Assembly (NCBI GenBank): GCA_036939755.1
Contig: JALLAZ010002142.1
Location: 1-10,909 of the forward strand
Direction: 5' to 3'
Length of the DNA stretch: 10,909 bases
Source of the DNA: Stephanodiscus triporus
Taxonomy: Eukaryota > Bacillariophyta > Thalassiosirophyceae > Thalassiosirales > Thalassiosiraceae
Part shown: piece by piece, positions 7,073 to 10,909 of the stretch
Layout: each line of letters opens with the position of its first letter
Numbering within the stretch: position 1 is the first letter of the stretch
Position numbers and translations under genes: made by a program
The notes under the pieces: generated by a model
Databases searched by the model: none
Told to the model about the DNA's origin: nothing
Seen by the model: only the letters and a program-made list of their open reading frames with translations

Positions 7073-7827
7073 TTAACGGTACGACTTTTGGAAACGAGCG
7101 CGGGCGCCGCGCCCTCCGTACTTCTTCGGCTCGCGCCGACGGGGATCGGCGACCAGGAGATTCCTATCGTAAGCGAGGAGCGTCGCCCTGAGCTCGTTCT
7201 TCGCGGACTCGTCCACGTACTTGGCGTAGTAGGCGACGATGCTCTTCGCGATGGCCGATCGGATGGCGTAGATCTGCGCGGTCATGCCCCCCCCCTTCAC
7301 GCGTATGCGTATGTCGAGGCTCGCGAACTTGTCCTGCCCGAGGATGAGCACCGGCTCGAACGCCTTCAGGCGCAGGCACTCCGGCTCGATGTTCTCGATG
7401 GGCTGGCCGTTCACCTTGATGAGTCCCCGACCCTGCTTGGCGAAGGCGCACGCGGTGGCGGTCTTCTTCCTGCGCGTGGGGGGGTGGGATGGGATGGGAC
7501 GGGATGAAAAAAAAAGAGGCGACGCGTTAGAGTGAATAATATTGGGAATGTCGACGGGGGCGGCAGTCACGCGCCGCGCGCGCCCTCAACGCGACCGCGT
7601 CGATTCCGAAAAAAAAAATCGATCGACTCGCATCCCGTGATGCCCCCCCGCCGCCCCGGCAACGAGGCGACTCTCTTCGGCACGTTACTCGCCCGCCCGC
7701 CCGCCTGCCCGTCCGGCCTCCAATCCCCGAACGGGGTGCGCACAGCGGTCAGCTGGATCGCTCCCCATTATCCGAGCAACGCGGCGACTTACTTTCCGAA
7801 GACTTGAACTGATTGGGCTTCCGGCAT
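7073..7827 (-). CDS. RPS16: 40S ribosomal protein S16 (uS9)
   Basis: Small-subunit protein whose C-terminal tail reaches the decoding region and P-site tRNA. Two exons on the minus strand, 7827-7793 and 7469-7073, encode 143 residues, as in yeast. Exon 1 gives [12 protein letters not shown] and the junction completes FGKKKTATA, matching the conserved VFG-[RK]-KKTATA start. Further family landmarks follow: [59 protein letters not shown] and the invariant C-terminal [11 protein letters not shown]. The long minus-strand frame that runs unspliced from 7570 starts inside the intron and is not the protein. It is divergent from L4 and convergent with NAC-beta. Confidence 0.96.
7470..7792 (-). other. 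intron of S16, 323 nt, G/C-tract rich
   Basis: Donor GGAAA|GTAAGT and acceptor CACGCGCAG|GAAGAAG on the minus strand, phase 2, after a C-rich/T-rich tract (7473-7518). It is the longest intron in the window and sits after codon 12, the early position common for ribosomal protein genes. On the minus strand it holds GGG runs with one- or two-base loops (about 7690-7711), a CCCC-GTTC-GGGG hairpin (7725-7736) and a T10 run (7609-7618). I see no C/D or H/ACA snoRNA boxes in proper arrangement. Confidence 0.92.
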
Positions 7828-8247
7828 GGTTGCTGCGTTTCTCTTCGTGAGGAGAGGATGGGAATGACGGAAAGCAGGGTGATGATGTATCGTAGAGATG
7901 ATAAGTAGTGTAGTGAGGAGTAGTACGATAGTTTCGTGTTTTTTTTTGTTTACGCAGGCAAAACGCATGCCAGACCGCAAGGCGGTGGGATGGTAATTAA
8001 CCCCTCGTTTAACCCGAAAATTTAGTAAAGCTGCGTAAGCGGTAAACGCGACGACGACCGACAACCCCATCCATCCCAAGCGCCAGCCCCTGCCGGCCCT
8101 GCTAACTGCCCCTCCAATATTCTCACACCGTTGAAAAGGTTTTCCCCCAAATCTCTTCACCCCATCCCCAAAGCCAAGCAGACCGGACCGCTCCTGAGGA
8201 TCGCAGGTAATTCCAAGGAAGCGAAAAACAAGCAAAAAAGAACAACA
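7828..8247. promoter_or_regulatory. divergent promoter of ribosomal protein genes S16 and L4
   Basis: 420 bp between the two start codons, so both genes must be driven from it. It holds two TTAACCC words 12 bp apart (7997-8003 and 8009-8015), the second inside GTTTAACCCG (8007-8016), near the middle of the interval. An AT-rich patch (8016-8030) follows. No TATA box is clear for either gene. Equal output of large- and small-subunit proteins would fit a shared promoter. Confidence 0.65.
8007..8016 (+). promoter_or_regulatory. GTTTAACCCG motif in the S16/L4 promoter
   Basis: Exact copy of the word at 5920-5929 upstream of NAC-beta. It lies 232 bp before the L4 start and 180 bp before the S16 start (inverted for S16). 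A second TTAACCC lies 12 bp to its left, about one helical turn away. Confidence 0.3.
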
Positions 8248-9414
8248 ATGGCAGCCCGTCCCCTAGTCACCGTCTTCTCCCTCGAGGGGGTCAAATCCGG
8301 CGAGACGACCCTCCCCGCGGTCATGACCGCGCCCATGCGTCCGGACATCGTCCAATTCGTGCACACGAACATGAACAAGAATCACCGTCAGGCGTACGCC
8401 GTCTCCCCCTGGGCGTCGAAGCGCGTCACCGCCGCGTCGTGGGGGACAGGACGCGCCGTGGCGCGCATCCCGCGCGTGGGCGGGGGGGGCACCTCCCGCT
8501 CCGGGCAGGGGGCGTACGGCAACATGTGCCGCGGGGGGCGGATGTTCGCACCCACGAAGACGTGGAGGAGGTGGCACCGCAAGATCAACCTCTCCCAGAG
8601 GCGGTACGCGGTCGCGTCGGCGCTCGCGGCGTCGGCAGTCCCGGCCCTCGTCATGGCGCGCGGGCACAAGATCGACGACGTACCCGAGATCCCCCTCGTC
8701 CTCGACGCGGCCCTCGAGTCGGCGAGGAAGACGTCCGCGGCCAAGGACATACTGGCGGCCGTGGGAGCCCTCGCCGACGTCGAGAAGGCGTCCGACTCCA
8801 AGAAGATACGCGCGGGGAAGGGCAAGGCCCGCAATCGCAAGTACGTCCTCCGTCGCGGACCCCTCGTGATCTACAGGACCAACGACGGCGTCGAGCAGGC
8901 GTTTCGAAACCTCCCGGGCGTCGAGCTCTGCTGCGTGGATCGGCTGAACCTCCTCCAGCTCGCGCCCGGCGGGCACATGGGACGGTTCTGCGTCTGGAGT
9001 CAGCCGGCGCTCGACGCGCTCAACGACATCTACGGCGACGCGTCGTCGCCCGGGAAGAAGTCCATCCCCGAGGACCTGATGGCGAACGCCGACCTCGCGC
9101 GCATCATCAACTCCGACGAGATCCAGAGCGTGCTCAACCCCGCGAAGCGCGCGAACAAGGTGTACCTGCGCAAGAAGAATCCCCTCACGAGCATCAAGGC
9201 GCTCGCGAAGCTCGATCCGTACGCCGCCGCCGCGCGCGAGAGCGAGAGGCGCGCCGAGGAGGCGAGGAAGGATTCGAGGGCCGCCACATTGGCGAAGAGG
9301 AGGGGCGTCGCCAAGTCCAAGATGCAGTACCGCGCCGCCGGGAGGGCCTATTACGAGAAGGTGAGCAAGCAGGGAGACGTTTGCTCGGAGGGGTTCATGG
9401 TCGGTAAGATTTGA
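8248..9414 (+). CDS. RPL4: 60S ribosomal protein L4 (uL4)
   Basis: Large-subunit protein whose long internal loop lines the nascent-peptide exit tunnel. Single exon, 388 residues, between yeast (about 362) and human (about 427). The N-terminus RPLVTVFSLEG is the family start. The tunnel loop is at about 73-113 (RIPRVGGGGTSRSGQGAYG, then NMCRGGRMFAPTKTWRRWHR, nearly invariant). The globular core follows (RRYAVASALAASAVPALVMARGH, RRGPLVIY, FRNLPGVELCCVDRLNLLQLAPGGHMGRFCVW). The C-terminal extension is Lys/Arg/Ala-rich with NPLTSIKALAKLDPYA (311-326) and a charged helix (328-352). The start is ATG after ACAACA. The frame is open further back to 8131, but only from a TTG, and that part does not match L4. 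A GTAAGA at 9404 near the stop leaves a small chance of a longer tail. Confidence 0.96.
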   Translation: MAARPLVTVFSLEGVKSGETTLPAVMTAPMRPDIVQFVHTNMNKNHRQAYAVSPWASKRVTAASWGTGRAVARIPRVGGGGTSRSGQGAYGNMCRGGRMFAPTKTWRRWHRKINLSQRRYAVASALAASAVPALVMARGHKIDDVPEIPLVLDAALESARKTSAAKDILAAVGALADVEKASDSKKIRAGKGKARNRKYVLRRGPLVIYRTNDGVEQAFRNLPGVELCCVDRLNLLQLAPGGHMGRFCVWSQPALDALNDIYGDASSPGKKSIPEDLMANADLARIINSDEIQSVLNPAKRANKVYLRKKNPLTSIKALAKLDPYAAAARESERRAEEARKDSRAATLAKRRGVAKSKMQYRAAGRAYYEKVSKQGDVCSEGFMVGKI

Positions 9415-10080
9415 GTTAAGGGTGGAGAGAGGAGCCCCGAGGAGGCAGGTGGGGGGCCGATACGATATCATCGATTAAATTATATAATGACCCGGATATT
9501 TTAACAAAGAAAAAAACTTAAGCGCGGTAACAACATTCTTCATATATCCCGTAAGAGAGTCCGAACCTCTCTATCCTCGATGCGGGCCCGACGCGATGTA
9601 ATTTCTTGCCCACTTACCTAGTTTCCGATCCGATCGTCGCCTCTCTGGTCGTGTTTTTGCCGCGAGATCCCACTTCGTATCACTCGTGGGCTTCATAATG
9701 AGACCGTTAAATGGGTCTCAGTGCCACCAGTTTCGTCGCGACAGATATAAACGCATCTGTTCTTCCAAATTAAGATGAAGGTGCCAGCAGGGACTTTAAT
9801 AAACTTGAGCCAATTGTGCAATGAATTCTAGTTAAATAAGGGGAACTAGACCCCTTCAGACTAGACAATCATAGCGATTGCTTATATTACAGCGCTCCTT
9901 CGCACAATCAATCGATGTACGTACGACCTTAGCCTATTCTAAATTGGTTTCGGGGTGTTTGGCTCGTTGAATTTCACAGGATGCATCTATCGTCAGTCAT
10001 TAGTTCCCAATCCTCGACGAGCGCTGAACACTAGAGAATTTACGCTCAGTTCATTCCTACCTTCCCAATCTCAAATATAC
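9415..10080. other. gene-free interval with a cluster of hairpins
   Basis: 666 bp between convergent L4 and the DUF1499 gene. No protein-coding frame is supported. Perfect short hairpins are frequent in its middle: 9554-9572 (6 bp), 9699-9720 (7 bp), 9741-9760 (6 bp), 9838-9856 (6 bp) and 9866-9880 (5 bp). On the minus strand a T7 run (9511-9517) lies downstream of them. Near copies GTGCCACCAG (9721-9730) and GTGCCAGCAG (9781-9790) lie 60 bp apart. It may be 3' UTR structure or an unannotated non-coding RNA. Confidence 0.45.
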
Positions 10081-10674
10081 CTAGCTGGGAACGCCAACGC
10101 CACTCCATCCCTTGCCCTTCAGCAATCCTCCGATGTAACTCAACCTCTTGCCATTCACGCCGAAATCGCTATCTCCCACGCGACTGGCGCTACGAAAATC
10201 GAACGCACCGTTTCCGTTAGGCTCGATTAATAAATCGTCGACGAAGGGCTTCCCCCCGTTGAAGAGTTTCGCGAACGTTCCCCTCCCCGAACTACGATAC
10301 TCCACGGCGATGTATCCTGAGGACGCGTCCGATCCGAGCGTGTCGGAAACGACCGTGAATCCCCCGCCGTCGACCTTCCCGTCCTCCTGACCCTCGAGAG
10401 GATAGGCAGCGAGAGCCTCGCGCAGTTGCGCGACGGCATCGGCGGCGGACGCGTACGACGGCGGCGTCCAAGTCTGACGGACGCAGTTGTTGGATCCGGG
10501 GGGGCAGGCCTTGATGGCGTTGGCGACGCCTGGGAGGGAGACGACGGCCGCGGAGGCGAGCACGGCGTTGGAGAGGGCCTCACGGCGAGACATCGCGTGT
10601 TGTTGGGGAGAGTGGCCGAATCCATGGCCGACGGATAGGGTGGCCGCGATGATGAGTGATCGGAAGAGCGTCAT
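10081..10674 (-). CDS. DUF1499 protein with thylakoid-lumen Tat targeting
   Basis: Function of the DUF1499 family is unknown. Single exon, 197 residues. The N-terminus looks tripartite: a signal peptide (MTLFRSLIIAATLSVGHG, residues 1-18) with cleavage before F19, a short transit segment, then a twin-arginine signal (SRREAL at 29-34, hydrophobic ALSNAVLASAAVVSLPG) ending in ANA at 51-53. The mature protein, about 144 residues, would be folded before crossing into the lumen. DUF1499 marks are a Cys pair (C57, C64 in NNCVRQ), VDDL at 145-148 and the hallmark RSASRVGDSDFGVNGKR at 161-177. Homologs occur in bacteria and in plastids of algae (family knowledge). The start is the first ATG giving a signal peptide. 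It is convergent with L4 across a 666-bp gap. Confidence 0.9.
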   Translation of the reverse strand: MTLFRSLIIAATLSVGHGFGHSPQQHAMSRREALSNAVLASAAVVSLPGVANAIKACPPGSNNCVRQTWTPPSYASAADAVAQLREALAAYPLEGQEDGKVDGGGFTVVSDTLGSDASSGYIAVEYRSSGRGTFAKLFNGGKPFVDDLLIEPNGNGAFDFRSASRVGDSDFGVNGKRLSYIGGLLKGKGWSGVGVPS

Positions 10675-10909
10675 GGTTGAATGAGAGAATAGAGTAAAAC
10701 CACTCTTTCCTTTCAGGCCTTTCCTCTTTCCTGTACTACGATTCGCGTACCTGCATACCTACCTAACCACAGCGTAAAAGGTATTTACTGTATTGTACGT
10801 TTGACCTGAATTTACCATCGGGTCCATGAAAATCGAGAATTTCGATTCCCTCCCACTGAGACTATTGTTGGGCAGGTCAAAAAAATAGGAAGTCTCAGTT
10901 GGGGCATGG
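10675..10909 (-). promoter_or_regulatory. upstream region of the DUF1499 gene with crossed inverted repeats
   Basis: 235 bp to the window edge. It includes a purine-rich leader on the minus strand (10680-10735), a GTAAA/TTTAC hairpin (10774-10788) and, further out, a group of inverted repeats at 10800-10903. No ORF of note is present. Another gene may begin beyond the window. Confidence 0.4.
10800..10903. repeat. two interleaved 9-bp inverted repeats plus an internal hairpin
   Basis: TTTGACCTG at 10800-10808 pairs perfectly with CAGGTCAAA at 10873-10881. ACTGAGACT at 10855-10863 pairs perfectly with AGTCTCAGT at 10891-10899, extended by CCC/GGG (10852-10854, 10901-10903) across one bulged T. 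The pairings cross, as in an H-type pseudoknot. A third hairpin, AATCGA/TCGATT (10831-10847), sits in the first loop. Confidence 0.6.

Noticed and set aside
7477..7506. G-quadruplex in the (GGGAT)n-like + strand tract as a regulatory element
   Set aside because: On the transcribed RNA it is the C-rich pyrimidine tract of the S16 acceptor, which explains it. A DNA quadruplex is possible but not needed.
7073..7570. S16 as an unspliced 165-residue protein starting at 7570
   Set aside because: Its first 32 residues are translated intron with no S16 similarity. Splicing to the exon at 7793-7827 restores the conserved MP-x-SVQVFG-KKTATA start.
8131..8247. N-terminal extension of L4 upstream of 8248
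   Set aside because: It can start only at TTG. The residues do not resemble L4, whereas MAARPLVTVFS at 8248 is the expected family N-terminus after an A-rich leader.
9540..9580. tRNA-like T arm on the minus strand (GAGAG-GTTCGGA-CTCTC)
   Set aside because: The invariant A58 and the G53-C61 pair are not both satisfied, and no matching acceptor, D or anticodon arms are found within tRNA distance.
9601..9765. Resemblance to spliceosomal RNAs (ACTTACCT like the U1 5' end; ATCTGTTCTT like a piece of U2)
   Set aside because: Only 8-10 bases match. No Sm site or stem-loops follow in the right place, and ACTTACCT is better read as a reverse-strand donor-like sequence.
3517..9951. 12-bp word CTAAATTGGTTT shared by the HSD/CIA30 promoter and the region near 9940
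   Set aside because: A few 12-bp coincidences are expected in a window this size, the word is AT-rich, and the two places have no common role.
1..10909. Transposon, viral insertion, CRISPR or defence island
   Set aside because: No transposase, integrase, reverse transcriptase, long terminal or inverted repeats with target duplications, or spaced repeats were seen. All genes fit a normal nuclear algal genome.

Overview
The window is nuclear DNA of a photosynthetic stramenopile (ochrophyte), most likely a diatom. Three things point there. Three predicted proteins carry N-terminal presequences ending in the small-residue/Phe cleavage motif of secondary red plastids (SSFAP in homoserine dehydrogenase, ASAFLPP in the CIA30 protein, HGFG in the DUF1499 protein). 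Eukaryotic cytosolic ribosomal proteins are interrupted by short GT-AG introns. Genes are compact, GC-rich and on alternating strands. I cannot name the species from sequence alone.

Layout, left to right: (1) 210-1639 (+), a three-exon gene for a protein of about 400 residues with two copies of an ungapped Cys/His module (C-x2-C-x9-C-x5-H), low-complexity ends and a basic nuclear-localisation-like cluster. I recognise no named family. (2) 1945-3423 (-), intronless plastid-type homoserine dehydrogenase with a C-terminal ACT domain, convergent with gene 1. (3) 3817-5089 (+), a plastid-targeted CIA30-domain protein with one intron, divergent from gene 2 across a shared 393-bp promoter interval holding a G-box. 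(4) 6148-6672 (+), beta subunit of the nascent polypeptide-associated complex (BTF3). (5) 7073-7827 (-), 40S ribosomal protein S16/uS9, two exons, convergent with NAC. (6) 8248-9414 (+), 60S ribosomal protein L4/uL4, head-to-head with S16 over 420 bp. (7) 10081-10674 (-), a DUF1499 protein with a twin-arginine thylakoid-lumen signal.

The genes fall into two themes. Three (HSD, CIA30, DUF1499) make plastid proteins for aspartate-family amino acid synthesis, a photosynthetic/respiratory assembly-type factor and the thylakoid lumen. Three neighbours (NAC-beta, S16, L4) serve cytosolic translation, and the NAC and S16/L4 upstream regions share a 10-bp motif at similar distance from the NAC and L4 start codons.

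The least explained parts are the protein of gene 1, including its start codon placed exactly at a splice donor and a perfect donor over its stop codon; a hairpin-rich gene-free stretch at 9540-9890; and crossed inverted repeats at 10800-10903. I found no tRNA, rRNA, CRISPR array, transposon or clear foreign island, and no defence-like or mobile system.
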